Positions 7,447 through 16,106 of a DNA stretch of 64,000 bases are shown piece after piece (the first letter of the stretch is position 1; the number at the start of each line of letters is the position of its first letter). The DNA comes from Microbacterium terrisoli (GTDB lineage Bacteria > Actinomycetota > Actinomycetes > Actinomycetales > Microbacteriaceae): positions 1,612,001-1,676,000 of the forward strand of contig NZ_CP133019.1 in the NCBI RefSeq assembly GCF_030866805.1, written 5' to 3'. Both the position numbers and the translations under genes were made by a program. Below the pieces are notes generated by a model. The model was not told the origin of the DNA. It was given only the letters and a program-made list of their open reading frames with translations, and did no database searches.

Positions 7447-8430
7447 ATGACCGATCCGACCGTGGGCGAGCTCAGCGAAGGCACCGTGCTGCGGGCGATC
7501 CTGGACCGATTCCCCCCGTCGACGTCGCCGCTCGGCCCCGGGGATGACGCGGCCGTGCTGGACGCTCCCGACGGACGCGTCGTCGCGACGGTCGACACCC
7601 TCGTGCACGGTCCGGACTTCCGCCTGGCATGGACCGGCGGATACGACCTCGGCTGGAAGGCCGCGGCGGTGAACCTCGCCGATGTGGCGGCGATGGGCGC
7701 ACGCCCCACGGCGCTGCTGGTCGCCCTCGCGATGCCGGATGCCACACGCCTGTCGTTCGTGACGGCGATGGCCGACGGGCTGCGCGATGCGTGTGACGCG
7801 CTCGCACCCGGCTGCGCGATCGAAGGCGGCGACCTGACCGTCTCCGACACGCTCACGGTGGCGGTGACGGCGCTGGGCGTGCTCGGCGGGCGCGCGCCCG
7901 TGACCCGCTCCGGGGCGCGCGTCGGCGACATCGTAGCGATTGCCGGTGACGTCGGCCGCGCGGCGGCAGGACTTCGGCTGCTGTTCGACCGCTTTCGCGA
8001 CGACGACGGACACCCGCTCGCTGTGCGGCCCGACGAGCTCACCCCGCCTGAGGCATCCCTCGTCGAAGCGCAGCTCCGCCCGCGGCCGCCGGTGGCCGGC
8101 GGCACGGCAGCGGCGGATGCCGGGGCCTCGGCGATGATGGACGTCTCAGACGGCCTCGCCCTCGACGCCTCGCGGATGGCTGCTGCCTCGGACGTGGCGC
8201 TGGAACTGGACTCGTCGCAGTTGGGACCGGATGTGCACGGCGCGCTGTCGGGCGGCGAGGACCACGCGCTGCTGGCGACCTTTCCGGCGCGATCCGTTCT
8301 GCCCGACGGGTTCCGCGCGATAGGGCGGGTGCGTGCGCGGGGTGCTCATGCGGTCACCGTCGACGGTGAGCCGTACACGGGGCGCGGAGGATGGGACCCG
8401 TACCGGGACTGGGACGCCGTACGGGGCTGA
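7447..8430 (+). CDS. thiL: Thiamine-monophosphate kinase ThiL
   Basis: Cytoplasmic ATP-dependent kinase that makes thiamine pyrophosphate from thiamine monophosphate. The 327-residue protein has the metal-binding GPGDDAAVL near residue 32, DTLVHG, the WKAAAVNLADVAAMGA block, GGDLT, and MMDVSDGLALDASRMA in the C-terminal half. These are the ordered motifs of the PurM-like ThiL family. The ATG at 7447 is leaderless, with TAGCGT at 7435-7440. The gene ends exactly where the convergent rsmD ends (stops adjacent, no gap), with no terminator hairpin visible between them. Confidence 0.95.
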   Translation: MTDPTVGELSEGTVLRAILDRFPPSTSPLGPGDDAAVLDAPDGRVVATVDTLVHGPDFRLAWTGGYDLGWKAAAVNLADVAAMGARPTALLVALAMPDATRLSFVTAMADGLRDACDALAPGCAIEGGDLTVSDTLTVAVTALGVLGGRAPVTRSGARVGDIVAIAGDVGRAAAGLRLLFDRFRDDDGHPLAVRPDELTPPEASLVEAQLRPRPPVAGGTAAADAGASAMMDVSDGLALDASRMAAASDVALELDSSQLGPDVHGALSGGEDHALLATFPARSVLPDGFRAIGRVRARGAHAVTVDGEPYTGRGGWDPYRDWDAVRG

Positions 8431-9021
8431 TCAGCCGCCCGGTCGGTCTGTGCGGCGGCGCAGCCACCACAGCGCCGTGTCGCCGTAGCGCTTGTGCCGA
8501 TCCAGCGCGAGCTCGGGCGGCAGCACGGGCCCGGCGGACCGGGCGCTGCGCTCGAGCACCACGAGCCCGCCCGGGGCCATGAGGCCCGCCAGAGCGGCCA
8601 GCATCGCCTCGATCTCGTCGTCGGCGACGTCGTACGGCGGATCGGCGAAGACCAGATCGTAGGGCCCGGCTGCGGTGGACAGGAACGCCGTCACCGCCGC
8701 CTTGTGCACGCGCGCCGGCATGGCGGCGGTCGTGGGCTCGCCGGTGGCCGCGACGACCTTGGCGGTGTTCGCGCGTGCCACCTGGACTGCCTGCGGCGAG
8801 CGCTCGACGAGGTCGACCGCCGCCGCCCCGCGGCTGAGCGCCTCGAGCCCCAGTGCGCCCGACCCGGTGTACAGGTCCAGAACGCGGCTGCCGGCGATCG
8901 CGTCTGCGGCGTCGAGGGCACCGAACAGCGACTCGCGCACGCGGTCGCTGGTGGGCCGTGTGCCTGCCGAGGGAACGGCGATGACCGTGCCGCGGGCCGT
9001 CCCGGCGATGATGCGCGTCAT
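8431..9021 (-). CDS. rsmD: 16S rRNA (guanine(966)-N2)-methyltransferase RsmD
   Basis: SAM-dependent methyltransferase acting on 16S rRNA in the small subunit. The 196-residue protein begins MTRIIAGTARGT, followed by RPTSDRVRESLF, the SAM site VLDLYTGSGALGLEALSRGA and the catalytic (D/N)PPY motif in FADPPYDV. Length and motif order are those of RsmD. The start is leaderless: TAGGCT (plus-strand positions 9028-9033) lies 6 nt before the ATG. It is divergent from recG and convergent with thiL. In many bacteria rsmD neighbours coaD; here recG sits between them. Confidence 0.95.
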   Translation of the reverse strand: MTRIIAGTARGTVIAVPSAGTRPTSDRVRESLFGALDAADAIAGSRVLDLYTGSGALGLEALSRGAAAVDLVERSPQAVQVARANTAKVVAATGEPTTAAMPARVHKAAVTAFLSTAAGPYDLVFADPPYDVADDEIEAMLAALAGLMAPGGLVVLERSARSAGPVLPPELALDRHKRYGDTALWWLRRRTDRPGG

Positions 9022-9027
9022 GTTCTC

Positions 9028-9062
9028 AGCCTACAAACCGTGTCGCACGGCATGCCTAGACT
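9028..9062. promoter_or_regulatory. Divergent leaderless promoters for rsmD (-) and recG (+)
   Basis: Minus strand: TAGGCT at 9028-9033, 6 nt before the rsmD ATG (9021). Plus strand: TAGACT at 9057-9062, 7 nt before the recG ATG (9070). Confidence 0.6.
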
Positions 9063-9069
9063 CGAAGGC

Positions 9070-11235
9070 ATGACGGTCTACTCGCTGTCCATGCGGCTGG
9101 ACGGAGCCCTGGGCGGCAAGACCGCGGGTCCGCTCGCCCGCGCGTTCGGCATGCATACCGTGGCCGATCTGCTTGCGCACTACCCGCGGCGCTATGCGTA
9201 CCGCGGGCAGCTCACCCCGATCGAGTCGCTGCAGGAGGGCGAACAGGTCACCATCGTCGCGCAGGTCAAGAGCGCCACCGACCGGCGGATGCGGCAGCGC
9301 AAGGGCAGCATCCTCGAAGTCGTCATCACCGACGGCTACGGCGACCTCAAGCTCACGTTCTTCAATCAGAGCTGGCGACAGAACGAGTTGAAGGTCGGTC
9401 GGCAGGGCATCTTCTCGGGCAAAGTGGGCCGCTACCAGCGGGGGCTGCAGTTCGCCCATCCCGACTACGAGCTTTTCGACGACGTCGACACCGCGCGCAT
9501 GACCGCCGAGGCCAAGGCGAACGAGCCGATTCCGATCTACCCGGCCACGGCGGCGCTGGCGAGCTGGCGCATCGCGAAGATGATCGGCATGATCCTCGAC
9601 GGACTGGGCGAGGTCGAAGACCCGGTGCCCGACGACATACGCGCACGGCACGACCTGCTCACCGCGCGCACGGCGCTCGAGCGCATCCACCGCCCCGACG
9701 TCGAAGATCAGATCGGGCCGGCGAAGAAGACGTTGCGCTGGCACGAAGCGCTGGTGCTGCAGACCGCACTGCTGCAGCAGCGGCAGTCCGTTCGGGCGAT
9801 GTCGGCGACGGGTCGCCCCGCAGGCGATCTGCTGGCCGAGTTCGATGCCGCCCTGCCGTTCGCGCGCACCCCGGACCAGATCGCCGTGGGGGAGCGGATC
9901 GCCGGTGACCTCGTCGCCGACTGGCCGATGAACCGGCTCGTGCAGGGTGAGGTCGGGTCGGGCAAGACGCTCGTGGCGCTGCGCGCGATGCTGCAGGTCG
10001 CCCAGTCCGGTGGACAGTCGGCGCTGATCGCCCCGACCGAGGTGCTGGCAGGCCAGCATCTGCGCTCGATCGCGCGCATGCTGGGCCCACGGCTTGCCCC
10101 TCGGGTCATGCCGACGCTGTTGACGGGCCAGATGCCCGCGGCCGAGCGCCGTCGTGCGGCCTTGCGTGTCGCCGCCGGGCAGGCGCTGGTCGTGGTGGGC
10201 ACGCATGCGCTGCTGAGTGAGAGCACGACGTTCGCCGATCTGGGGCTCGTGGTCGTCGATGAGCAGCACCGGTTCGGTGTCGAGCAGCGTGAGTCGCTGC
10301 GGGCGAAGGGGTCGAGTCCGCACGCGCTCGTGCTCACCGCCACCCCGATCCCGCGCACCGTCGCCATGACGGTGTTCGGGGACCTCGACGTGTCCACGAT
10401 CCGCACGATGCCGCCGGGGCGGGCCGGCATCCAGACCTTCGTGACGCCGCTCGCCGAGAAGCCCGGGTGGTTCGGGCGGGTCTGGGAGCGGGTCGCCGAA
10501 GAGGTCGCACAGGGGCGGCAGGCATTCGTCGTGTGCCCGGCGATCGACGCCGAGGCGACCACGGCCAAGGGTCTCGAAGACTCCGGGGCACTCGTGCCCG
10601 ATGAGGCAGCGGCCACGCCGATCACGTGGGGCGTGGTGCAGGCCGAGCGTCTGCTCGCCGGACATCCTGCCTTCGCGGACCTGCGCGTGCAGACCCTGCA
10701 CGGTCGCATGCCGGGGGAGACGAAGGATGCCGTCATGCGGGCGTTCGCGGACGGTGAGATCGACGTGCTGGTGGCAACGACCGTCGTCGAGGTCGGCGTC
10801 GACGTCGCCAACGCGTCGACCATGGTCATCCTCGACGCGGACCGCTTCGGCGTTTCGCAGCTGCACCAGCTGCGCGGCCGCGTCGGGCGGGGCACGATCC
10901 CCGGTCTGTGCCTGCTGGTCACCGGCGCGCCGGCCGACACCCCCACTCGCGAGCGCATCGACGCCGTCGCGCAGACCACCGACGGTTTCGAACTGGCCGA
11001 GAAGGACCTCGAGCTGCGCGGCGAGGGGGACGTGCTCGGCGATGCGCAGTCGGGGGTCCGCACGTCTCTGCGGATGCTGCGCGTGGTCAAGGACGCCGAC
11101 CTCATCGCGCTCGCCCGCGAAGAGGCCGAAGCGATCCTCGATCTCGACCCGGCACTGTCGCAGCATGCCGGTCTTGCCCAGGCGATCGAACGGCGGCTGG
11201 ACAGTGCGGAGCGTGCGGCGCTGGCCAAGAGCTGA
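9070..11235 (+). CDS. recG: ATP-dependent DNA helicase RecG
   Basis: Superfamily 2 helicase that remodels stalled replication forks and branch-migrates Holliday junctions. The ~721-residue protein has an N-terminal OB-fold wedge domain (about 55-150, with HYPRRYAYR just before it), Walker A in EVGSGKT near 294, the DEQH box with HRFG near 395, TATPIPRT, and motif [12 protein letters not shown] chose ATG 9070 because a TAGACT -10 box lies 7 nt upstream; an in-frame ATG at 9052 would place that box inside the gene. Downstream coaD has its own promoter. Confidence 0.95.
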   Translation: MTVYSLSMRLDGALGGKTAGPLARAFGMHTVADLLAHYPRRYAYRGQLTPIESLQEGEQVTIVAQVKSATDRRMRQRKGSILEVVITDGYGDLKLTFFNQSWRQNELKVGRQGIFSGKVGRYQRGLQFAHPDYELFDDVDTARMTAEAKANEPIPIYPATAALASWRIAKMIGMILDGLGEVEDPVPDDIRARHDLLTARTALERIHRPDVEDQIGPAKKTLRWHEALVLQTALLQQRQSVRAMSATGRPAGDLLAEFDAALPFARTPDQIAVGERIAGDLVADWPMNRLVQGEVGSGKTLVALRAMLQVAQSGGQSALIAPTEVLAGQHLRSIARMLGPRLAPRVMPTLLTGQMPAAERRRAALRVAAGQALVVVGTHALLSESTTFADLGLVVVDEQHRFGVEQRESLRAKGSSPHALVLTATPIPRTVAMTVFGDLDVSTIRTMPPGRAGIQTFVTPLAEKPGWFGRVWERVAEEVAQGRQAFVVCPAIDAEATTAKGLEDSGALVPDEAAATPITWGVVQAERLLAGHPAFADLRVQTLHGRMPGETKDAVMRAFADGEIDVLVATTVVEVGVDVANASTMVILDADRFGVSQLHQLRGRVGRGTIPGLCLLVTGAPADTPTRERIDAVAQTTDGFELAEKDLELRGEGDVLGDAQSGVRTSLRMLRVVKDADLIALAREEAEAILDLDPALSQHAGLAQAIERRLDSAERAALAKS

Positions 11236-11268
11236 TGACGACGTTCAGGAAGCGCGAGGCCGGACCGG

Positions 11269-11274
11269 TAGGCT
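11269..11274 (+). promoter_or_regulatory. -10 box of coaD (leaderless)
   Basis: TAGGCT is followed by 7 nt and the GTG start of coaD at 11282. Confidence 0.55.
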
Positions 11275-11281
11275 GGGGGAC

Positions 11282-11779
11282 GTGAGCAACCGGATCGCCG
11301 TCGTCCCGGGGTCGTTCGACCCGCCCACCCTCGGCCACCTCGATGTGATCAGCCGAGCCGCCGCACTGTACGACACGGTGCATGTGCTGGTGGTGCACAA
11401 CCCCGACAAGCAGGCCATGCTGCCCATCGCGCAGCGGCTCTCGCTGCTCGAGCAGTCGATCGCCGAGCTCGGGGTCGAAGGGGACATCGTCGTCGCGTCG
11501 TGGAGCATGGGGCTCCTGGTCGACTACGCGACCGATGTCAATGCCAGTGTGCTGGTCAAGGGCATCCGCTCTCAGGTCGACGTGGCCTATGAGACGCCGA
11601 TGGCGATCGTGAACCGCCACCTTGCCGACATCGAGACCGTGTTCCTGCTGACCGATCCCGCGCACGCGCTCGTCTCCAGCTCGCTGGTGCGCCAGGTCGC
11701 CGGCCTCGGCGGGGACGTGGCGCCCTACGTCCCGGGGCCGGTTGCGCGCTTTCTGGACACCGGCGCGCGGGGCATCTGA
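11282..11779 (+). CDS. coaD: Phosphopantetheine adenylyltransferase CoaD
   Basis: Cytoplasmic nucleotidyltransferase making dephospho-CoA from 4'-phosphopantetheine and ATP. At 165 residues it has the family length. [11 protein letters not shown] (residues 9-19) contains the T/HxGH ATP site, [13 protein letters not shown] the pantetheine-binding region, and [15 protein letters not shown] the ISSTxVR-like motif. The GTG start is leaderless. A short gap with its own promoter separates it from the DUF177 gene downstream. Confidence 0.96.
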   Translation: MSNRIAVVPGSFDPPTLGHLDVISRAAALYDTVHVLVVHNPDKQAMLPIAQRLSLLEQSIAELGVEGDIVVASWSMGLLVDYATDVNASVLVKGIRSQVDVAYETPMAIVNRHLADIETVFLLTDPAHALVSSSLVRQVAGLGGDVAPYVPGPVARFLDTGARGI

Positions 11780-11807
11780 GCCCGGCGGCCGCACAGGGAC
11801 GGCACGA

Positions 11808-11813
11808 TAGACT
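11808..11813 (+). promoter_or_regulatory. -10 box of the DUF177-rpmF-rnc-mutM cluster (leaderless)
   Basis: TAGACT followed by CTCGGG and GTG 11820. This probably drives the four-gene run that follows, as the downstream gaps are short. Confidence 0.55.
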
Positions 11814-11819
11814 CTCGGG

Positions 11820-12374
11820 GTGAGACACCCCCGACCAGGAGCATTCAGTGTGCTCGTGCGCGACCTGATCCGGCGCCCCGGAGAGATGCGCGAGGTCTCG
11901 TTCGACGTGACCCTGCCCGAGCACTGGGGCGAAGGGCTGGTCTCGATCGCGCGGAGCGAGACGGTGCAGATCGACGGGCGGCTCGAGTCCGTGCACGAGG
12001 GCGTCCTCGCCTCGGGAACGGCGCGCACCCGGTACACGGGGGAGTGCGGACGGTGTCTCACCGACATCGACGGGCCCGTCGAAGTCGAGTTCCAGGAGCT
12101 TTTCGCGTATCCTGGTCAAGAAGCGAATGACTTCGAGGTTCAAGACGACCACGTGGATCTTGAAACTCTGGTCAGGGACGCCATCGTCCTCTCGCTTCCG
12201 TTTCAGCCGGTGTGCCGGCCGGACTGCCCGGGGTTGGACCCGACCACGGGCACACGTCTGGTTGAGTCCGCGGAGGCCGGAACCCGTCAGGCCATCGACC
12301 CGCGTTGGGCCGCCCTGACGGACCTGGCATCTGACCCGGCAGAGGGCTCAGATGGTTCTGCGCCCACAACCTAG
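11820..12374 (+). CDS. DUF177 (YceD-family) protein
   Basis: A 184-residue protein of the DUF177/YceD family, which lies next to rpmF across bacteria and has been linked to 23S rRNA metabolism and ribosome assembly; the biochemical role here is unknown. It has the family features: [14 protein letters not shown] near the N-terminus, two zinc-ligand-like Cys in CGRCL, an acidic central part, and a CRPDCPGL Cys motif near residue 131. The start is GTG 11820 behind a leaderless -10 box. The stop is 26 nt before rpmF, so the two are likely cotranscribed. Confidence 0.88.
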   Translation: MRHPRPGAFSVLVRDLIRRPGEMREVSFDVTLPEHWGEGLVSIARSETVQIDGRLESVHEGVLASGTARTRYTGECGRCLTDIDGPVEVEFQELFAYPGQEANDFEVQDDHVDLETLVRDAIVLSLPFQPVCRPDCPGLDPTTGTRLVESAEAGTRQAIDPRWAALTDLASDPAEGSDGSAPTT

Positions 12375-12400
12375 ACCTCACACACGAAGGAAGAACAGCC

Positions 12401-12610
12401 ATGGCAGGTAACCCCCCGAAGCGGAAGGTCTCCCGTTCGAACACCCGCTCGCGTCGCGCGCAGTGGAAGGCGGAGGCGCCCACGCTGGTCAAGACGGTGG
12501 AGAACGGCAAGGTCGTCTACAGCCGGCCGCACCAGGCGAAGGTCGTCACCGACTCGCAGGGCACCGAGCTGTTCCTGGAGTACAAGGGCCGCAAGGTCGC
12601 CGACGTCTGA
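12401..12610 (+). CDS. rpmF: 50S ribosomal protein L32
   Basis: The 69-residue basic protein starts [20 protein letters not shown], the typical L32 N-terminus. It lacks both CxxC pairs of the zinc-ribbon form, so it is the zinc-independent (C-minus) type. A strong ribosome site, AAGGAAG, sits 7 nt before the ATG. It lies between the DUF177 gene and rnc, a conserved order. It has no partner paralogue in the window. Confidence 0.95.
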   Translation: MAGNPPKRKVSRSNTRSRRAQWKAEAPTLVKTVENGKVVYSRPHQAKVVTDSQGTELFLEYKGRKVADV

Positions 12611-12620
12611 TCCGCATCCG

Positions 12621-13313
12621 ATGACGTCTGCAGCGGGAGAAGCCTCCCAGCTGAACGAAAAGCTCGGGGTCGACATCGACCCCGAGCTTCTTTCGCTCGC
12701 CCTGACGCATCGGTCCTACGCCTACGAGCACGGACACCTGCCGCACAACGAGCGGCTCGAATTCCTCGGCGATTCGGTGCTCGGGCAGGCGGTGACAGTG
12801 CTGCTGTACACGCGTCATCCCGACCTCGATGAGGGGGCGCTGGCCAAGCGCCGCGCCAGCGTCGTGTCCACGGTCGCCCTGGCCGAAGTGGCCCGAGGCA
12901 TCGGCCTGGGGATCTATCTGCACCTCGGTCGCGGCGAAGACCAGACCGGTGGACGCGACAAGGACTCGATCCTGGCCGACACCATGGAGGCAGTGATCGG
13001 TGCGACGTACCTGTCGGCGGGGCAGGATGCCGCCACCGGCCTCGTGCGCAGGCTCGTCGAGCCTCTGCTGGCCGACCCGGACCGTTACGGAGCCGCCGTC
13101 GATCCGAAGACGAGCCTGCAGGAGCTTGCAGCCCACCTCGGCCACACGCCGCCGGTGTACATGGTCGAAGCCGATGGTCCCGATCACGATCGCACGTTCA
13201 CGGCGACCGTCATCGTCGGCGAGAACTCGGAGACCGGCATCGGCACGAGCAAGAAGCACGCCGAGATGGCGGCGGCGCTGCGCCTGTGGCGTGCCCTCTC
13301 GAACGCCGGCTGA
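12621..13313 (+). CDS. rnc: Ribonuclease III
   Basis: Double-strand-specific endoribonuclease for rRNA and mRNA processing. The 230-residue protein has the catalytic signature NERLEFLGDSVLG around residues 42-54, the second acidic site DTMEAVIGATYL, and a C-terminal dsRNA-binding domain beginning DPKTSLQELAAH and ending KKHAEMAAALRLW. The ATG is 10 nt after rpmF without an obvious ribosome site, so translation is probably coupled. mutM starts 1 nt after its stop. Confidence 0.96.
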   Translation: MTSAAGEASQLNEKLGVDIDPELLSLALTHRSYAYEHGHLPHNERLEFLGDSVLGQAVTVLLYTRHPDLDEGALAKRRASVVSTVALAEVARGIGLGIYLHLGRGEDQTGGRDKDSILADTMEAVIGATYLSAGQDAATGLVRRLVEPLLADPDRYGAAVDPKTSLQELAAHLGHTPPVYMVEADGPDHDRTFTATVIVGENSETGIGTSKKHAEMAAALRLWRALSNAG

Positions 13314-13314
13314 C

Positions 13315-14205
13315 GTGCCGGAGCTTCCCGAAGTCGAGGTCGTGCGCCTGGGCCTCGCGCCCGCGGTGACCGGTGCCGTCGTGGCTGCGGTCACCGTGCG
13401 CGACGAGCGCGCCCTGACCCGTCATGCCGGCGGTGCGGCCGACTTCGAGGCATCCCTCACGGGAATGCGGTTGGCAACTGCCGCACGACGCGGCAAGTTC
13501 CTCTGGATCCCGTTCGGCAGCGACCGCGCACTGGTGGGGCACCTCGGCATGAGCGGGCAGCTGCTGCTGCGCCCGGCGGGGGCGCCCGTCGAGCGATTCG
13601 AACGGGTGCGCATCGACCTCGAGCACCCCGTGCATGGGGAGGTGGCTGTCGTCTTCGCCGATCAGCGCACGTTCGGCTCGCTCGCCGTCGACACTCTGGT
13701 GGCAACCGGCGACGGTGCGGCCGGCGGCCGGGGAACCGAAGCGGCCCTCGTCCCGACGCAGGTCGCCCACATCGCGCGCGACCCGCTGGACCCGGCCTTC
13801 GACGACTCCGGGTTCCGCCGTGCGCTCGGACGCAAGCGATCGGGCGTCAAACGTGTGCTGCTGGACCAGACCGTCATCAGCGGGGTGGGCAACATCTATG
13901 CGGACGAGTCCCTGTGGGCCGCCCGCATCCACCCCGAGACGCCGGCCGACACCCTGTCGACGCGCGCGGTGAACCGTCTGCTCAGCGAGATCCGTGCCGT
14001 GCTGGAGAAGGCGCTGGCCGAAGGCGGTACGAGCTTCGACGCGCAGTACGTGAACGTGAACGGCCAGGCAGGTTACTTCGCCCGCGAACTGCACGTCTAC
14101 GGTCGGGAGGGCCGGCCGTGCCACCGGTGCGGTGGCCCGATCATGCGGGCAGCCTTCATGAATCGGTCCTCGCACTTGTGCCCGAGGTGCCAGCGACGAC
14201 GCTGA
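13315..14205 (+). CDS. mutM: Formamidopyrimidine-DNA glycosylase MutM (Fpg)
   Basis: Base-excision repair glycosylase/AP lyase removing 8-oxoguanine. The protein starts PELPEVE after the initiator, so Pro2 and Glu3 of the catalytic N-terminus are in place. GHLGMSGQ, GVGNIYADE and the C-terminal zinc finger (Cys269, Cys272, Cys289, Cys292) follow. The 296-residue length is normal. GTG 13315 begins 1 nt after the rnc stop, so the gene is translationally coupled to rnc. The convergent GNAT gene ends 16 nt downstream with no clear terminator. Confidence 0.96.
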   Translation: MPELPEVEVVRLGLAPAVTGAVVAAVTVRDERALTRHAGGAADFEASLTGMRLATAARRGKFLWIPFGSDRALVGHLGMSGQLLLRPAGAPVERFERVRIDLEHPVHGEVAVVFADQRTFGSLAVDTLVATGDGAAGGRGTEAALVPTQVAHIARDPLDPAFDDSGFRRALGRKRSGVKRVLLDQTVISGVGNIYADESLWAARIHPETPADTLSTRAVNRLLSEIRAVLEKALAEGGTSFDAQYVNVNGQAGYFARELHVYGREGRPCHRCGGPIMRAAFMNRSSHLCPRCQRRR

Positions 14206-14221
14206 CCTCGCCCGCCGCGCC

Positions 14222-15346
14222 TCACTGAGCCAGGGTCCGCTTCCACGCCCCGTTGTACATGATCGGGACGAATCCGATCGTCTCGTTGATGTCGAGCATG
14301 GGGCGGTTCTCCTCGGCGTTGTAGGTGAGCACCCGTGGCGAGTCGGGGGCGACCGATCGCCACGACAGCAGTGCCGCGCACTTGACGAGCATGCCCAGGC
14401 GGTGGCCGCGGTGCGAGGCGAGCACCAGAGTGTCTTCCTGATGGGTGGCCTCGGTGCGGTCGTTGCCGACGACGAGTTCATTGAAAGCCACCAGCTCGCC
14501 GGTCTCGACATGCTGTGCCGCAGTGACCTGCACGGTCATTCCGGCATCCATGTACTTCGCATCATGCTCGGCGACCCGTGCAGCATCCCACACCTCCTCG
14601 TCGAACTCGATGCCCGCAGCGGGCGCGTCCGTGATCATGCGGGATTTCATCCAGCCGTACCCGGCGACGAACTCAGTGGGCGTGGGCATCATCCACTGCA
14701 GGATGCGGTAGCCCGCGGATGCGGCCTGAGCATCGGCGAGGAGCCGCTCCAGATGCGCGAATGTGTCGTCGTTCAGGTCGAGGGCGCTGTTGCGCTCGAT
14801 CTGCTCGAGCGCGTACTCGTGCGACTGCAGAAAGCGTGCGGCGTGGTCGTTCGGCACGGAGCCGAAACCCGTCGGTGCGGACAGACGGTCGCCGGGGGCG
14901 TCGGGGTGCGACGCCCAGCCCTGCAGCACCGTGCGGCCGTGGGCGCGAGCCGTGGCGACGAGCAGGTCGTGCGCAGCCGACCCGATTCCCCGCCCCCACG
15001 CGCGACGCAGCAATTCGATGTTCAGGAACGCGACGTGCGAGCCCTGTTCGAGGGGGAGGTTCACCTGCGCGCGGCCGACGATCTCGTCGTCCGCGACGAC
15101 GAGCCACATCAGCGTCCGCTCGTACTTCTCGCTCACGTAGTGGGGAAGAAGCTCGGCGGGGCTGATGCGCTCGTCGTCGTGGCCGTTGATCTCACGGTAG
15201 ATCGCGTTGCGGACATCGGTCATGGCGACGAAATCCGCGGCGTCGGGGCCGACCACCGAGGTCGGGACGACCAGGCGGCGCAGCCCGACTCCGGTGGGAA
15301 GGTTCGGCATCCCCACCTCGTCGGCAGGCGTGGTGATGTTCTTCAT
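14222..15346 (-). CDS. Tandem GNAT-family N-acetyltransferase
   Basis: A 374-residue protein with two GNAT-like halves. The first holds MWLVVADDEIVGRAQV and an acetyl-CoA loop in RRAWGRGIGSAAHDLLV (about residues 115-132). The second holds a loop in VLASHRGHRLGMLVKCAAL (about 307-325) and the end-of-fold NAEENRPMLDINETIGF. The architecture resembles mycothiol synthase-type double GNATs, but the acceptor cannot be inferred. AGGAGA precedes the ATG at a good distance. It stands alone between the convergent mutM and a small minus-strand gene, 24 nt upstream, that may share its transcript. Confidence 0.8.
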   Translation of the reverse strand: MKNITTPADEVGMPNLPTGVGLRRLVVPTSVVGPDAADFVAMTDVRNAIYREINGHDDERISPAELLPHYVSEKYERTLMWLVVADDEIVGRAQVNLPLEQGSHVAFLNIELLRRAWGRGIGSAAHDLLVATARAHGRTVLQGWASHPDAPGDRLSAPTGFGSVPNDHAARFLQSHEYALEQIERNSALDLNDDTFAHLERLLADAQAASAGYRILQWMMPTPTEFVAGYGWMKSRMITDAPAAGIEFDEEVWDAARVAEHDAKYMDAGMTVQVTAAQHVETGELVAFNELVVGNDRTEATHQEDTLVLASHRGHRLGMLVKCAALLSWRSVAPDSPRVLTYNAEENRPMLDINETIGFVPIMYNGAWKRTLAQ

Positions 15347-15370
15347 GTGTGTCTCCTGTCGGAACGCAGG

Positions 15371-15637
15371 TCAGCGATAGTGAGAGATCCGCGCGGCCCG
15401 CGTGAGAGCGGCCTCTCGCTCGCGACGCGCGTACGTGTCGCGGGCGAGGGCGAGCTGCTCGCGGGCGTCGCGACTGATGCGGTGGTCAGCGCGGCGAGCG
15501 CTGGACAGCAGCAGCCACAGCCCGAGCCGCAGGGTGATGCGATCGGTGTAGCTGATGCGGGTGTCTTGGGTGAGTCGTGCGTAGTCCTGGAGCTGTTGGT
15601 GCTCGTCGGAGCGCACATCGGACAGCAGCGTATGCAT
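15371..15637 (-). CDS. Small hypothetical protein, about 88 aa, charged C-terminus
   Basis: I do not recognise this protein. Starting at the ATG at 15637 it is 88 residues. It has an acidic N-terminus (MHTLLSDVRSDEHQQLQDYA), a middle that is helical and weakly amphipathic (LRLGLWLLLSS) and a basic tail rich in Arg. It has no signal peptide. Codon use in this stretch keeps the G/C third-position bias of real genes, and the frame stops 24 nt before the GNAT start, which suggests one transcript. The start is uncertain: the frame is open far upstream and no strong ribosome site precedes the ATG. Confidence 0.5.
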   Translation of the reverse strand: MHTLLSDVRSDEHQQLQDYARLTQDTRISYTDRITLRLGLWLLLSSARRADHRISRDAREQLALARDTYARREREAALTRAARISHYR

Positions 15638-15797
15638 GATGGTGCTTTCGAAATCGAGAGGAACGGGGCGCGGGGCACCGGGGCCGCGTGATGCGACCGA
15701 AGAGGCACGAACGGAGCGTCGTGCGGAAGCCGTCAGAACGACGGGGCGGCGTCGGCGATGGCCGAACGCGCAGAGCGCACAGGGGTGGCCGGCAGCG

Positions 15798-15899
15798 CTA
15801 GCCGGCGACCGGCGTGGACGCCGCGGAACGGGTGGCCGCAGACAGCGCGACACAGCGCGCGACGCCGGCGAACGCGATTGGTTCGGTGATCATCATCAT
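15798..15899 (-). CDS. Small ORF, 33 aa, with a strong ribosome-binding site
   Basis: A short frame, MMMITEPIAFAGVARCVALSAATRSAASTPVAG, begins at the ATG at 15899 with AAGGAGG 5 nt upstream, the best ribosome site in this intergenic stretch. The product has a short hydrophobic segment (residues 8-20) with one Cys and an Ala/Ser/Thr-rich tail. Its function is unknown; it might be a membrane-active micropeptide or the leader of the downstream 88-aa gene. The remainder of the 460-bp space between the 88-aa gene and smc shows nothing else that I can support. Confidence 0.45.
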   Translation of the reverse strand: MMMITEPIAFAGVARCVALSAATRSAASTPVAG

Positions 15900-16055
15900 G
15901 GCGGCCTCCTTCCGTCTCAAGTGCGAGAACCGACACTAGCGCGCTCGGCGAAGCGGCGTCAAGCGATTCTTCAGAAATCGCTGATCTTCGGGCGTGTCGC
16001 GCGGCGAGATGGGCGATGCGCGGCCTGCCGTCGAGGGGTTGGCTCCGGCATCCGA

Positions 16056-16106
16056 TAGCGTGTTCCGGTGATCGATCGGTGCGGAGGGGCGCGGGTATGC
16101 ACCTGA
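16056..16106 (+). promoter_or_regulatory. smc promoter with a leaderless 12-codon upstream ORF
   Basis: TAGCGT (16056-16061) lies 6 nt before a GTG (16068) that opens a 12-codon frame, MIDRCGGARVCT, ending at TGA 16104-16106. That is 10 nt inside smc, in another frame. If transcription starts on the GTG as at its neighbours, ribosomes finishing the mini-ORF would terminate right over the smc start at 16097. Confidence 0.4.

Noticed and set aside
11234..11285. 16-codon ORF between recG and coaD (ATG overlapping the recG stop)
   Set aside because: It has no ribosome site and overlaps the coaD -10 box and start; likely chance.
15638..16096. Larger proteins in the interval before smc (for example a 132-codon minus-strand frame from 16131)
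   Set aside because: The frame crosses the smc start and promoter, has no ribosome site and gives a low-complexity product; only the 33-codon frame is supported by a ribosome site.
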